40,688 bases of DNA, from the NCBI GenBank assembly GCA_902775895.1, contig CACYNO010000011.1, positions 1 to 40,688 of the forward strand, written 5' to 3'. Source of the stretch: an uncultured Lachnospiraceae bacterium. GTDB lineage: Bacteria; Bacillota; Clostridia; Lachnospirales; Lachnospiraceae. The notes beneath the pieces are model-generated. The model saw only the letters and a list, made by a program, of their open reading frames with translations. It was not told where the DNA came from and did no database searches. Below, piece by piece: positions 16,480 to 25,168 of this stretch; the first letter of the stretch is position 1, and each line of letters begins with the position of its first letter. The position numbers and the translations under genes are program-made.

Positions 16480-16506
16480 AAAAAAGTCAAACCTTTTTTG
16501 TCTGAC
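16480..16506 (-). terminator. Intrinsic terminator of the second degV gene
   Basis: On the minus strand GTCAGAC and GTTTGAC (rc of 16500-16506 and 16486-16492) form a 7-bp stem with one wobble and a 7-nt A-rich loop, followed by six T. It starts directly after the stop codon. Confidence 0.65.
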
Positions 16507-16507
16507 A

Positions 16508-17383
16508 TCAAAAATAACGTCCGGTTCCGAAATAAAAAATCCCGATAAATCCCGGTCCCACATGAGCGCCGATGGTTGGCCCAAGCATAAGGGTCTCGAT
16601 ATTTCCCAGTGCCGGATAGGCTTTTTTCATATCTTCCGCCATCTTCAAAGCTTCGTCTTCGCAATCGCCGTGGGTTATGAAGATCTCCTTGCCTTCGGGA
16701 TCTCCAAGGTCTTTTTCCATGCCCTTTATCATGTTTCCGAGACAGGTCTTTCGTCCCCGGACCTTGGAGGAGGCCACAAGGGAGCCGTCGTCTGCCACAT
16801 AAAGCATGGGTTTTATATTAAGAAGAGTACCTATGACTGCGGATGCGTTGGAAAGGCGTCCCCCTTTTCTGAGCCATTTCAGGTCATCCACGGTAAAATG
16901 GTGGATGACGGAAAGCTTAACATCCTCAACGTAATTTACACACTCCTCAAAAGATGCTCCTGCTTCTTTTTTCCGGACAACATTTGTCACAAGAAATGCA
17001 AGACCTCCGGTTATACATCCGGTATCTGCTATATGAAACTTAAGACCAGGATACTTTTCCCTCACACGGGCTCCGGCGGCCAGTGCATTGTTGTAGGAAT
17101 TGGATATGGCACGGGACATATCAAGATATAAAACATCCCTGCCTTTATCAAGCAGAGAGCAGAAAAATGCGTAGTATTCCTCCTGGGTGATCTGCGCAGT
17201 TCCCGGCATATGGCCTTTGCGCATAGCGTCAAACATTTTTTTTCTTGTGTCATACCTGCAGTCGTCGTAGTGGTTCTCTCCTTCGATAAGGTATGAGTAG
17301 CTGATAAAGGGAATACCGTGGGAATCCAGATACTCACGGTCAAGATCTGCTGTGGATGCAGTTGCTATACAAAAATCAGACAT
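16508..17383 (-). CDS. DegV family protein (second paralogue)
   Basis: Encodes 291 residues from ATG 17383. DegV layout with MSDFCIATASTADL at the start, GTAQITQEEYYAFF where the family has T-S-Q/A-P, LDMSRAISNSYNNA replacing the usual MSSGLSGT, then LKWLRKGGRLSNASAVIGTLLNIKPML and a C-terminal LGPTIGAHVGPGFIGIFYFG. The strong core motif keeps it in the family, but the head-group loop differs clearly from the paralogue at 14.0 kb (Ser-Arg-Ala in place of Ser-Ser-Gly). That suggests a different lipid preference, which is an inference. It lies upstream of the PcsB-like gene but has its own terminator. Confidence 0.9.
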   Translation of the reverse strand: MSDFCIATASTADLDREYLDSHGIPFISYSYLIEGENHYDDCRYDTRKKMFDAMRKGHMPGTAQITQEEYYAFFCSLLDKGRDVLYLDMSRAISNSYNNALAAGARVREKYPGLKFHIADTGCITGGLAFLVTNVVRKKEAGASFEECVNYVEDVKLSVIHHFTVDDLKWLRKGGRLSNASAVIGTLLNIKPMLYVADDGSLVASSKVRGRKTCLGNMIKGMEKDLGDPEGKEIFITHGDCEDEALKMAEDMKKAYPALGNIETLMLGPTIGAHVGPGFIGIFYFGTGRYF

Positions 17384-17547
17384 TATTTCAACCCCGAATT
17401 ATTTAGTGTTCCGTTCAAAAAACTTTGAATACTATATTATATTTTTTTAATTTTATCAAGCAATTTACCCTGTTTAATGCTATTATGGTATATAATGTTT
17501 TCATTATATACAGCGAAATTTTTCATTGACCTTTCAGGAGGAAGATT

Positions 17548-18954
17548 ATGTATGCTTGTCCCTCTTGCGGAGGCGGATTAAGGTTTGACATACCGTCGCA
17601 GAAGCTCAAGTGTGACCATTGTGAGACACTTACCGATCCCTACTCCCTTGAAGAAAGAAAGGATGCCGGCATGGACAACACCTTTGGTGTCACCGTGTTC
17701 ACCTGTCCCCAGTGCGGCGGAGAGGTAATGACAACCGATGAGTCCATAACAGGCTTCTGTATGTTCTGCGGGGCGTCAACTGTGCTTGATGCCCGTATGG
17801 AGAACCATAAGAGACCCCAAAAGATAATTACCTTTAAGAAGACTAAGGAAGACTGCAAGAATATCTACAGGCGTCTTGTGGGCGGTGCGATATTTGCACC
17901 CAAGGAGCTTAAGGACCCGGACTATCTGGAAAAGTTCAGAGGTATATATATACCCTACTGGATGTATACCATTACTTATGACGGTCCTTATTCCATATCC
18001 GGTACCACCACAGAGGCGTCCGTGGGTTATATAAATACCAACCACTACAAGATACACTGTGACATGGACGTGGAGTATACGGGTATATCATATGATGCAT
18101 CCGCATCCTTTGATGACCATGTAAGTGAAGCTATATCGCCTTTCATGTCCGCCCATGCCCAGGATTTTACCCCGCCGATGCTCAGCGGTTTTTATGCGGA
18201 TACGGCGGACGTTGACAGTTCAGTCTACAGAGAAGATGCATTAAAGGCCGCACAAAACAACCTGATAGCGGGGATCCGATCCAATAACACATTGAACAAA
18301 TATACCATGACAGATCTTGACAGCAGCTTCAACAGCATGGGTAAGGTGGAGTGTGAGAATGCAGAGGCCGGACTGGGGCTTTTCCCCGTTTGGTTCCTTA
18401 CCTACAGAAGCTCAAAGAACAGAGTGGCTTACGCAGTGGTAAACGCTGAAAGCGGGGAGATATCTGCGGATCTTCCGGTATCTATTCCCAAATATATCAT
18501 AAGCTCCATGGCGGTGGCAGCGGCCATATTTGCCCTTCTGTTCTTCCTGTTTACGCCGACTCCGGGGATCGCCCTGTTTGCGGCGGCGGCATTTGCCGTT
18601 ATATCACTTATCGTTTACGGAGCGGAAATACATGCCATAAAGCGAAGGCACGGAAAGTATGATGACAAAGGTTTTTATGCGAAATACGGTGCTCTTGAGA
18701 ACCAGGACGATATCAGGCGGTACTGTACGGCATCGGGAGCCGTGGGAAGCATACTTGCCATAATAGCTGCCATAGCCATAGCCATCTGGCAGCCTGTTGA
18801 CGACTGGATATACTACGCGGGGGCGATCGGCGCCATAATAGGCGTATGTATCACTATGAGCGCTATTATCAGAAGGGTCAATATATTAAATACCAGACCT
18901 TTGCCTGAGTTTCATTTCAGAAAGGGGGGTGATGACAGTGCGAAAGATCTTTAA
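17548..18954 (+). CDS. Zinc-ribbon membrane protein
   Basis: Encodes 468 residues after TCAGGAGGAAG; a TATAAT at 17491-17496 may be its -10. The N-terminus has two zinc ribbons: CPSCGG..CDHC (residues 4-25) and CPQCGG..CMFC (about 53-74). A soluble region of about 200 residues follows (GIYIPYWMYTITYDG, GLGLFPVWFLTYR). Then come transmembrane pairs near residues 310-365 and 395-450 (IISSMAVAAAIFALLFFLF; VGSILAIIAAIAIAIW). Proteins of this build are widespread in clostridia and sit with TPM-domain genes, as here. No enzyme motif is seen. It overlaps the next gene, so the two are probably translated together. Confidence 0.75.
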   Translation: MYACPSCGGGLRFDIPSQKLKCDHCETLTDPYSLEERKDAGMDNTFGVTVFTCPQCGGEVMTTDESITGFCMFCGASTVLDARMENHKRPQKIITFKKTKEDCKNIYRRLVGGAIFAPKELKDPDYLEKFRGIYIPYWMYTITYDGPYSISGTTTEASVGYINTNHYKIHCDMDVEYTGISYDASASFDDHVSEAISPFMSAHAQDFTPPMLSGFYADTADVDSSVYREDALKAAQNNLIAGIRSNNTLNKYTMTDLDSSFNSMGKVECENAEAGLGLFPVWFLTYRSSKNRVAYAVVNAESGEISADLPVSIPKYIISSMAVAAAIFALLFFLFTPTPGIALFAAAAFAVISLIVYGAEIHAIKRRHGKYDDKGFYAKYGALENQDDIRRYCTASGAVGSILAIIAAIAIAIWQPVDDWIYYAGAIGAIIGVCITMSAIIRRVNILNTRPLPEFHFRKGGDDSAKDL

Positions 18955-19852
18955 GAAGGTTTCTGCGGCTGTTATTGCCGCTCTGATGGTACTTGCGTTA
19001 ACTGCAGCTTTTGTGCCGGACAGGGCTTCGGCCAACTCCCTGAATCTTGTCACCCAGGGGTCGGGTGAGGCTTCGACGCAGGAGTCTTCGGAACAGGCTT
19101 CATCAGAAGCAAAGGAATCAGCTGATTCGGTATATATCAATCAGGATACATCTTATCAGGTGTTCATAGAAGATAAGGCGGATCTCCTTACCGACGAAGA
19201 GGAAAAGAATCTTGCAGCGAGGATGAAAGAACTGACGGATCACGGTGGCGTGGCTTTCGTGTCCGCGACGGATACGGGAGGACTTGCAAGTAAAGAATAC
19301 GCAAGGCAAAAGTGCTATGAGTTCTTCGGAAGCGACAGCGGAAGCGTTTTCCTTATCGACATGCAGAACAGGATCATCTACATCTTCAGCAACGGAAAGA
19401 TATACGAGACTGTAACGAATGAAAAGGCCACGATAATCACAGACAACATTTACAAGCATGCTAAAAACGGTGATTATTATAAATGTGCGGTAAGCGCCTT
19501 TGAGCAGGAACTTACCCTTCTCGGAGGAGGACGCATCGCCCGTCCCATGAAATATATAAGCAATGCCCTGATAGCCATAGTAGCCGGGCTGCTGATCAAT
19601 TATTTCATAGTAAGGGCTGCAAGAAAATCAAATGCCAAATCCAATGCGGCGCTTCTGGGCGCAGTAAGGGACAGATTTGAGATAAACAATATCAATCCCG
19701 AATTGATAAAGACCACAAAGACACCTATCATTACGAGCGGTGGATTTTCCGGCGGCAGCGGCGGAGGTTTCTCCGGCGGAGGCGGTGGATTTTCCGGCGG
19801 CGGGGGAGGCGGCTTCTCCGGTGGCGGAGGTGGCGGCGGCCACTCTTTCTAA
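18938..19852 (+). CDS. TPM-domain membrane protein with Gly/Ser-rich tail
   Basis: Three in-frame starts compete: GTG 18929, ATG 18932 and GTG 18938. AAAGGGGGG ends at 18929, so GTG 18938 has the best spacing (about 304 residues). A signal peptide ends near RASA. A Ser/Glu-rich linker follows, then the TPM domain (about residues 70-195): FIEDKADLLTDEEEKNLAARM, VAFVSATDTGG, SGSVFLIDMQNRIIYIFSNGKI. Next is a transmembrane helix (SNALIAIVAGLLINYFIV), a basic stretch, and a C-terminal tail of GGGFSGGGG units ending HSF. TPM proteins have been linked to photosystem repair and acid-phosphatase activity in plants and to membrane quality control in bacteria. Which applies here is unknown. It overlaps the zinc-ribbon gene. 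Confidence 0.82.
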   Translation: MRKIFKKVSAAVIAALMVLALTAAFVPDRASANSLNLVTQGSGEASTQESSEQASSEAKESADSVYINQDTSYQVFIEDKADLLTDEEEKNLAARMKELTDHGGVAFVSATDTGGLASKEYARQKCYEFFGSDSGSVFLIDMQNRIIYIFSNGKIYETVTNEKATIITDNIYKHAKNGDYYKCAVSAFEQELTLLGGGRIARPMKYISNALIAIVAGLLINYFIVRAARKSNAKSNAALLGAVRDRFEINNINPELIKTTKTPIITSGGFSGGSGGGFSGGGGGFSGGGGGGFSGGGGGGGHSF

Positions 19853-19916
19853 TTTTTACATTTCGTTTTATAATGTTTCAGATTGAACAAATACAGACTT
19901 TCATATGGAGGTTATC

Positions 19917-22376
19917 ATGGAGAGAAGAAGACCAAGAGGACGTGACACATCAGGTATGGGTCAGTCATTTAACGGCAGCACGGGAAGAAGAGGAAACGGA
20001 CTGGGAACAGGTCCCGTAGGTTCCACGGGAGGCAGTTCCGGAGGAGGTCCTTCAGGTGGCGGTTCCGCAGGAGGAGACAAAGGACTGCTCAGCAATCTTG
20101 CAGGGCAGGTCCTGGGAGGCGGCAACAGCTCATCCTCATCATCCACTTTGGGATCCCTTCTGGGGAATATGACATCGGGAACTTCAACCGGGAATACCAC
20201 TACGACAGGAAGCGGCTTCAAAGGCGGCAAGCTTATAATGATACTTGCAATCTGCGGAGTAATAGCGGCTCTCGGAGCATCATGTGCAGGTATCAATTCA
20301 TCATCCGGACTGGGGAACCTGCTCAGCAGTGCAACAGGCGGTGATACCACTTTGTTCGGAGGGAACTCTTCAACGAGTACCGGATGGACTGATAATGCTT
20401 CAAATGTCTACAACCTCAACACATCGGTTGCAGACGGATCAAGAAGCAAATATACAAATATCATCGGCAACGGGCAGGATAAAGTTACCATAATGGTCTA
20501 TATGTGCGGATCTGACTTAGAGACGAACTCCGCTATGGCTACAAAAGACCTCCAGGAGATGGCAGCAGCCAATATAGGTGAAAATGTAAATGTTATAGTT
20601 TATACAGGCGGTGCCAACAAATGGAACAACAACGTTATAAGCAACAAGGTAAACCAGGTCTACAGGGTAACGGACGGCGGACTTGAGAGACTTGTGGAGG
20701 ATGCGGGTACGGGCGGATTGAACGATCCTGCAACCCTCAGCGCATTTATCAAGTGGACTAAGGAGAAGTATCCTGCAAACCGTAACCAGCTTATTCTCTG
20801 GGATCACGGCGGCGGTTCCCTTTCGGGATTCGGCTATGACGAGAAGAACGCAGGCAGGGGATATATGTCTCTTGTAGAGATAAATAATGCTCTTGCGGAT
20901 GCAGGCGTGAAGTTTGACTTTATCGGATTTGACGCATGCCTTATGGCGACTACGGAAAATGCGCTTATGCTCGATAAGTATGCAGACTACCTCATTGCAT
21001 CAGAAGAGACGGAGCCGGGTATCGGCTGGTACTACACCAACTGGCTGAACAAGATATCAGAGGATACGTCCCTTCCCACCACAAGTCTTGGTAAGATCAT
21101 AATCGATGACTTTACCGCAGAGTGTGCCTCAAGGACACCGGGTCAGAAGACCACCCTTTCTCTTGTAGACCTTGCAGAACTTTCAAATACCGTTCCTTCA
21201 AAGTTATCATCATTTTCTAAAGATATATGCGACAAGATTGCCAAGGCTCATTACAGTGAAATATCATCGGCAAGGAATAACACAAGGGAATTTGCAAGAT
21301 CCACACGAATAGATCAGATTGATTTTGTAAACCTTGCCCAGAATATTAATACGGAAGAAGGAAAAGAACTTGCCGAAGCCATCAAGGGAGCGGTTAAATA
21401 TAACAGGACATCTGCCAATATGACTGATGCATACGGTCTTTCCGTATACTTCCCGTACTCAAGCGTGGGCAAGGTTACTACTGCGATCAAGACTTACAAT
21501 GCCATCGGCATGGATGCTGACTACACTAAGTGCATCCAGGAGTTTGCCGGAGTGGAGGCTTCAGGTCAGACATCGCCTCTCGGTAGCTCAAACTCCCTGA
21601 ATTCACTCTTTGATATACTCAGCGGCGGAAGCAGCTACAACAGTTCATATGATTCTGCGTCACAGGGACTTTCATCATCACTTCTGAACGGTCTCTTCGG
21701 AGGAAGGGGAAAAGAAGCTGCAGATACATATGTATCCGAGAATACATTTGACGCATCCAAGCTCGTATGGCACAAGGATAAAGACGGCAACAACCTTATC
21801 AAGCTTTCAGACGAGCAGTGGGAGCTTGTGAACAGTCTTGACATGAATATGTTCCTTGATGACGGTGAAGGTTATATAGATCTTGGTCTGGACAATATTT
21901 ACGAATACAACGAAGACGATGATATGATCGCCGACACTAACAAAAAATGGATAGGAGTGAACGGGCAGACTGTTGCTTACTATCATGAAAGCACCGTAAA
22001 CAACGGAGCAGGTGACGTGACCAACGGCTACATCCCGGCACTGTTAAACGGCAGAAGGGTTAATCTTCTCGTAACCTTTGACAGTGTAAACGCCGGCGGA
22101 TACATATCCGGTGTTGAATATGTTTACGCAAGTGATGCGCCTCTCGGAAAGATCGAGGGTGAGGTGAATAAGGGGGATAAGATTGACTTCCTTTGTGACT
22201 ACTATACATATGATAAGAAGTACAGTGACAGCTATAAGTTAGGAAAACAGCTTGTAGTCGGCGAGGAAGGACTCTCCATAACATTACAGGATATGAGCGG
22301 GGAGAGGATCGTGGAGAGTTATCTGTTTACTGATATCTACGACAACTGCTACTGGACACCGACACTGACGTTGTGA
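19917..22376 (+). CDS. Membrane-anchored clostripain-family (C11) cysteine peptidase
   Basis: About 819 residues from ATG 19917, where GGAGG lies just before; the earlier ATG 19905 contains that site and is unlikely. The N-terminal 100 residues are Gly/Ser/Thr-rich and disordered, followed by a transmembrane helix (LIMILAICGVIAALGASCAG). The C11 catalytic domain then shows TIMVYMCGSDLETNSAMAT, His297 in LWDHGGGSLSG and Cys341 in GFDACLMATTENA, the caspase-like dyad of clostripain. These enzymes cut after Arg/Lys and usually self-activate. The C-terminal third (about residues 560-819) has no motif I know. A TATAAT at 19869-19874 gives it a possible own promoter, though it also follows the TPM gene by 64 bp. 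Its stop codon lies inside the left end of element A copy 1. Confidence 0.9.
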   Translation: MERRRPRGRDTSGMGQSFNGSTGRRGNGLGTGPVGSTGGSSGGGPSGGGSAGGDKGLLSNLAGQVLGGGNSSSSSSTLGSLLGNMTSGTSTGNTTTTGSGFKGGKLIMILAICGVIAALGASCAGINSSSGLGNLLSSATGGDTTLFGGNSSTSTGWTDNASNVYNLNTSVADGSRSKYTNIIGNGQDKVTIMVYMCGSDLETNSAMATKDLQEMAAANIGENVNVIVYTGGANKWNNNVISNKVNQVYRVTDGGLERLVEDAGTGGLNDPATLSAFIKWTKEKYPANRNQLILWDHGGGSLSGFGYDEKNAGRGYMSLVEINNALADAGVKFDFIGFDACLMATTENALMLDKYADYLIASEETEPGIGWYYTNWLNKISEDTSLPTTSLGKIIIDDFTAECASRTPGQKTTLSLVDLAELSNTVPSKLSSFSKDICDKIAKAHYSEISSARNNTREFARSTRIDQIDFVNLAQNINTEEGKELAEAIKGAVKYNRTSANMTDAYGLSVYFPYSSVGKVTTAIKTYNAIGMDADYTKCIQEFAGVEASGQTSPLGSSNSLNSLFDILSGGSSYNSSYDSASQGLSSSLLNGLFGGRGKEAADTYVSENTFDASKLVWHKDKDGNNLIKLSDEQWELVNSLDMNMFLDDGEGYIDLGLDNIYEYNEDDDMIADTNKKWIGVNGQTVAYYHESTVNNGAGDVTNGYIPALLNGRRVNLLVTFDSVNAGGYISGVEYVYASDAPLGKIEGEVNKGDKIDFLCDYYTYDKKYSDSYKLGKQLVVGEEGLSITLQDMSGERIVESYLFTDIYDNCYWTPTLTL

Positions 22377-22678
22377 TCTGACAGATCATTTTTTAGCTGA
22401 TATAAAAAACAGCTCCCGTGTTCTGTCTTTCCAAACTGTAGAATCCGATCGTGAAAAATTTACAGAGCAATGATCCGGTGTAAGCACGAATAAAAGGCAT
22501 AAACTCAAAAGCTGCGACAGGAATTACCCTGTCGCAGCTTTTTCAAACAATATGCTTTTTATTCGTACACCGGATCACTGCTCTTAATTTTTCGGATCGT
22601 CTTCTGATGTTAGGAAAGATAGACAGGGAGCTGATCATTTTTAATATCGGTCGTTGATGCCATGCTGATCACAACATC
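22367..22678 (+). repeat. Element A, copy A1: 312-nt nested imperfect palindrome
   Basis: Ends are GACGTTGTGATC (22367-22378) and GATCACAACATC (22667-22678), inverted with 11/12 match. Moving inward, AGCTCCC..TCTGTCTTTCC (22411-22432) pairs with GGAAAGATAGACAGGGAGCT (22613-22632). AATCCGATCGTGAAAAATT (22442-22460) pairs with 22584-22598. GATCCGGTGT (22472-22481) pairs with ACACCGGATC (22567-22576). ACGAATAAAAGGCAT (22486-22500) pairs with 22552-22566. The centre is a perfect 15-bp hairpin. The outer right arm is followed by TGATCATTTTTAATATC. The left end contains the C11 peptidase stop codon. It shares a 20-mer, CTTTCCAAACTGTAGAATCC (22427-22446), with copy A3. Confidence 0.8.
22507..22543 (+). 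terminator. Inner perfect hairpin of A1, intrinsic terminator
   Basis: AAAAGCTGCGACAGG (22507-22521) and CCTGTCGCAGCTTTT (22528-22542) form a perfect 15-bp stem with a 6-nt loop ending in a T-run. It would stop transcription from the C11 peptidase gene inside element A1. Confidence 0.8.
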
Positions 22679-22752
22679 GATGACGGTGCCGGATATATAT
22701 TATTTGTGAATCAACGCATCCAATGCCGGAATGTATTTTTGGCAAAAAAAAG

Positions 22753-22825
<73 letters not shown>

Positions 22826-22838
22826 AAACACAAGATGT

Positions 22839-22867
22839 ATAATACATTAACAGAGCGGAATTGTCAA
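22839..22867 (-). promoter_or_regulatory. tRNA-Gly promoter
   Basis: On the minus strand TTGACA (rc of 22862-22867), a 17-bp spacer and TATTAT (rc of 22839-22844), 13 bp before the tRNA 5' end. A near-perfect strong vegetative promoter. Confidence 0.85.
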
Positions 22868-22960
22868 GGATTTCTGACAGGATTTCTATTTTATCCGGAC
22901 ATATAAATATGCCTGTAAACCATTTAATACAACCTTGAAATTAAGACGGACTACGGAGCT

Positions 22961-23167
22961 GACGTTGTGATCCGGTACAGCGGCAGTGGCTGATATTAAA
23001 AAAGATCAGCTCCCTGCCGCAGCTTTTGAGTTTATGCTTTTTATTCGTGCTTACGCCGGATCATTGCTCTGTAAATTTTTCAGGATCGGATTCTACGGTT
23101 TGGAAAGGCAGAGCATGGGAGCTGACTTTTAATATCAGCCACAAACGATCTGTCAGATCACAACACC
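22961..23167 (-). repeat. Element A, copy A2: internally deleted, inverted relative to A1
   Basis: Ends GACGTTGTGATC (22961-22972) and GATCACAACACC (23156-23167). Read on the minus strand, it begins 15 bp after the pncB stop codon. Bases 23019-23124 match the reverse complement of A1 22410-22515 with 7 differences in 106 by hand alignment. The other half of the palindrome is missing. The outer stem is retained: GGCTGATATTAAAA..CAGCTCCC on one side, GGGAGCTGATCTTTTTTAATATCAGCC (rc of 22988-23014) on the other, the latter giving a T-run on the pncB transcript. A further 10-bp inverted pair ATTAAGACGG/CCGTCTTAAT (22940-22949, 23178-23187) encloses it. Confidence 0.8.
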
Positions 23168-23182
23168 ATCTACGGGCCCGTC

Positions 23183-24637
23183 TTAATGAAGAAACTCCTT
23201 TTTACTGTGGTTTTTCAGCAGCTCCTGTTTCAGGTCGTAAAGCTCTTGCGATAGGTCCACATGAACCTCGTGGGGATTAAGAAGTCGCTTCGACTCCTCC
23301 CATATGGAGTCAAGCTCCTTTTCCCTCAGACTCCTGATCTCGTCTACACCCGGTGATTCATAGACGCACTCCCCGTCCTTAAACACTGTCACAAGCAAAG
23401 GCTTGATACGGAAATGCCCCGGTTCAAGCACAGTACGCTTCCATGGCTCGTTGGGATCAAAAAGTTCCAGGGGAGTGTCTTCGTCATACTTTTCGTGAGC
23501 CAGTGCGATAAGATCCGCAAATATCTTGCCGGAATCATCATATATCCTGTATATGACCTTATCACCGGGATCGGAGATCTTTGCAACATTTTCGGAGATC
23601 TTTATTGTGGGGATCATTTCTCCTTTTTCATTCTGGATGGCTGCAAGCTTATATACGCCTCCGAAAGCAGGATTATCTTTAGCGGTGATCATATTGGTGC
23701 CCACACCCCAGGAATCTATACGTGCGCCCTGGGAAATAAGAGAAGCTATCAGGTGCTCGTCAAGGTCACTGGATGCGGAAATTATGGCATCCTCAAAGCC
23801 GGCTGCGTCAAGCATCTCTCTTGCCTTTTTTGAAAGGTAGGCAAGGTCACCGGAATCAAGTCTTATACCGTAGAGTTTGGGCTTTATCCCGGCATCACGC
23901 ATCTCCGTAAACACCTTTATGGCGTTCGGAACACCGGAGAGGAGAGTGTCATAGGTGTCTGCAAGAAGAATGCAGTTGTCCGGATATATCTCGGAATAAG
24001 CTTTGAATGCCTCATATTCACTCCCAAAGCTCATGATCCAGCTGTGGGCATGTGTGCCCAGAGGAAGCATGTCAAACATCTTTGCCGCAAGGACATTACT
24101 TGTACCCATGCATCCTGCGATGACGGCGGCTCTTGCGCCGTAGATGCCTGCATCCGGTCCCTGGGCGCGTCTGAGACCGAACTCCATAACATTGTTCTTT
24201 CCAGCGGTCTCTACCACGCGGGAAGCCTTTGTGGCTATGAGGCACTGGTGATTAACAATGTTAAGGAGAGCTGACTCCATAAGCTGCGCCTGGTCTATAG
24301 GTGCGATTATCTTCATCATGGGCTCTCTGGGAAAGATCACGCTTCCTTCCGGGATAGCGTAGATATCACCGGTGAATCTGAAGCCTTCAAGATATGTAAG
24401 AAAGTCGTCATCGAATTTGCCGGTGGATCTTAAATATTCAATGTCGTCTTTTTCAAACCTTAAGTTTCTGACATACTCTATAGCCTGCTCCAGACCGCAG
24501 CAGATGGCGTATCCGCCGCCGAAAGGATTCCTGCGGTAGAACATGTCAAATATAACTTTCTTGTTATTATTCTTTTTGAAATGTCCCTGCATCATAGTAA
24601 GTTCGTACAGGTCAGTAAGTAAGGTAAGATTTCTCAT
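23183..24637 (-). CDS. pncB: Nicotinate phosphoribosyltransferase
   Basis: Encodes 484 residues from ATG 24637. Opening LTDLYELTMMQGHFK, then DMFYRRNPFGGGYAICCGLEQ, VNHQCLIATKASRVVETAG, EFGLRRAQGPDAG (active-site His/Arg region), HAHSWIMSFGSEYEAF and RLDSGDLAYLSKKAREMLDAAGF with the PRPP-binding site. It makes nicotinate mononucleotide from nicotinate and PRPP in NAD salvage. It starts 6 bp after the small membrane-protein gene, so the two are co-transcribed. The ribosome site is weak, which suggests coupling. Its 3' end abuts element A2. Assignment is secure. Confidence 0.95.
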   Translation of the reverse strand: MRNLTLLTDLYELTMMQGHFKKNNNKKVIFDMFYRRNPFGGGYAICCGLEQAIEYVRNLRFEKDDIEYLRSTGKFDDDFLTYLEGFRFTGDIYAIPEGSVIFPREPMMKIIAPIDQAQLMESALLNIVNHQCLIATKASRVVETAGKNNVMEFGLRRAQGPDAGIYGARAAVIAGCMGTSNVLAAKMFDMLPLGTHAHSWIMSFGSEYEAFKAYSEIYPDNCILLADTYDTLLSGVPNAIKVFTEMRDAGIKPKLYGIRLDSGDLAYLSKKAREMLDAAGFEDAIISASSDLDEHLIASLISQGARIDSWGVGTNMITAKDNPAFGGVYKLAAIQNEKGEMIPTIKISENVAKISDPGDKVIYRIYDDSGKIFADLIALAHEKYDEDTPLELFDPNEPWKRTVLEPGHFRIKPLLVTVFKDGECVYESPGVDEIRSLREKELDSIWEESKRLLNPHEVHVDLSQELYDLKQELLKNHSKKEFLH

Positions 24638-24643
24638 ATAATA

Positions 24644-25084
24644 TTAAAAGAACTTTAATCCTTTCTTCTTTTGCGGCACGGTGTCTGCAGTCTTGGAAGC
24701 TTTGATGGGAACAAAGCCCGTTATATAGATACCGCTGACACTGGCTTTTACGTTGGTCTTTAAAGGTATCGTCTTAAATACATCCTTTTCCGCAACAAAG
24801 GTCATGATCCTGGGACCTACCTTTGCCTTAACTATGGGCATCATTCTTCTCAAATAACGCTTGGGCGCTTCCGCCACAACCATCTTGGGAAGTCCCGCGT
24901 CTCTTAAACGCATTTTCTTCTTGTCTATGATGAGCATGGTGATGGTCTCTTTCGTCTCATCGATCATCTGCTGCTGTTCGTCGGCTCTTCTTTCAAACTT
25001 CTTCTTAAGAGTGAAGTTGAAAATGATAAAAGCGGCAACAACAGCTAAGCCGATAATGATTATTATCATTAACCAGATTGGCAT
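24644..25084 (-). CDS. Single-pass membrane protein, function unknown
   Basis: Encodes 146 residues, ATG 25084 after GGAGGGG. One N-terminal transmembrane helix (residues about 4-26, IMIIIIIGLAVVAAFIIFNF) is followed by a short basic coiled-coil stretch (KKKFERRADEQQQMIDETKE), a DKKKMRLRDAGLPKM segment and a beta-rich C-terminus ending in a Lys-rich KKKGLKFF. Orientation is probably N-out with a basic cytosolic tail. I recognise no domain. It sits 6 bp before pncB and has its own promoter, so it leads a two-gene unit. A link to NAD salvage is only contextual. Confidence 0.7.
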   Translation of the reverse strand: MPIWLMIIIIIGLAVVAAFIIFNFTLKKKFERRADEQQQMIDETKETITMLIIDKKKMRLRDAGLPKMVVAEAPKRYLRRMMPIVKAKVGPRIMTFVAEKDVFKTIPLKTNVKASVSGIYITGFVPIKASKTADTVPQKKKGLKFF

Positions 25085-25119
25085 AATTTCCCCTCCATAA
25101 TAAAATAAAACTTCGATAG

Positions 25120-25147
25120 ATTATAGCATAATGACCTGAAAAAACAA
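25120..25147 (-). promoter_or_regulatory. Candidate promoter of the membrane protein-pncB unit
   Basis: On the minus strand TTGTTT (rc of 25142-25147), a 16-bp spacer and TATAAT (rc of 25120-25125), 35 bp before the start at 25084. Confidence 0.45.
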
Positions 25148-25168
25148 AGCCGGATCGGGCAGGGGATA

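Noticed and set aside
19961-20350. Antisense frame of 129 codons rich in Pro
   Set aside because: Shadow of the Gly/Ser-rich N-terminus of the C11 peptidase.
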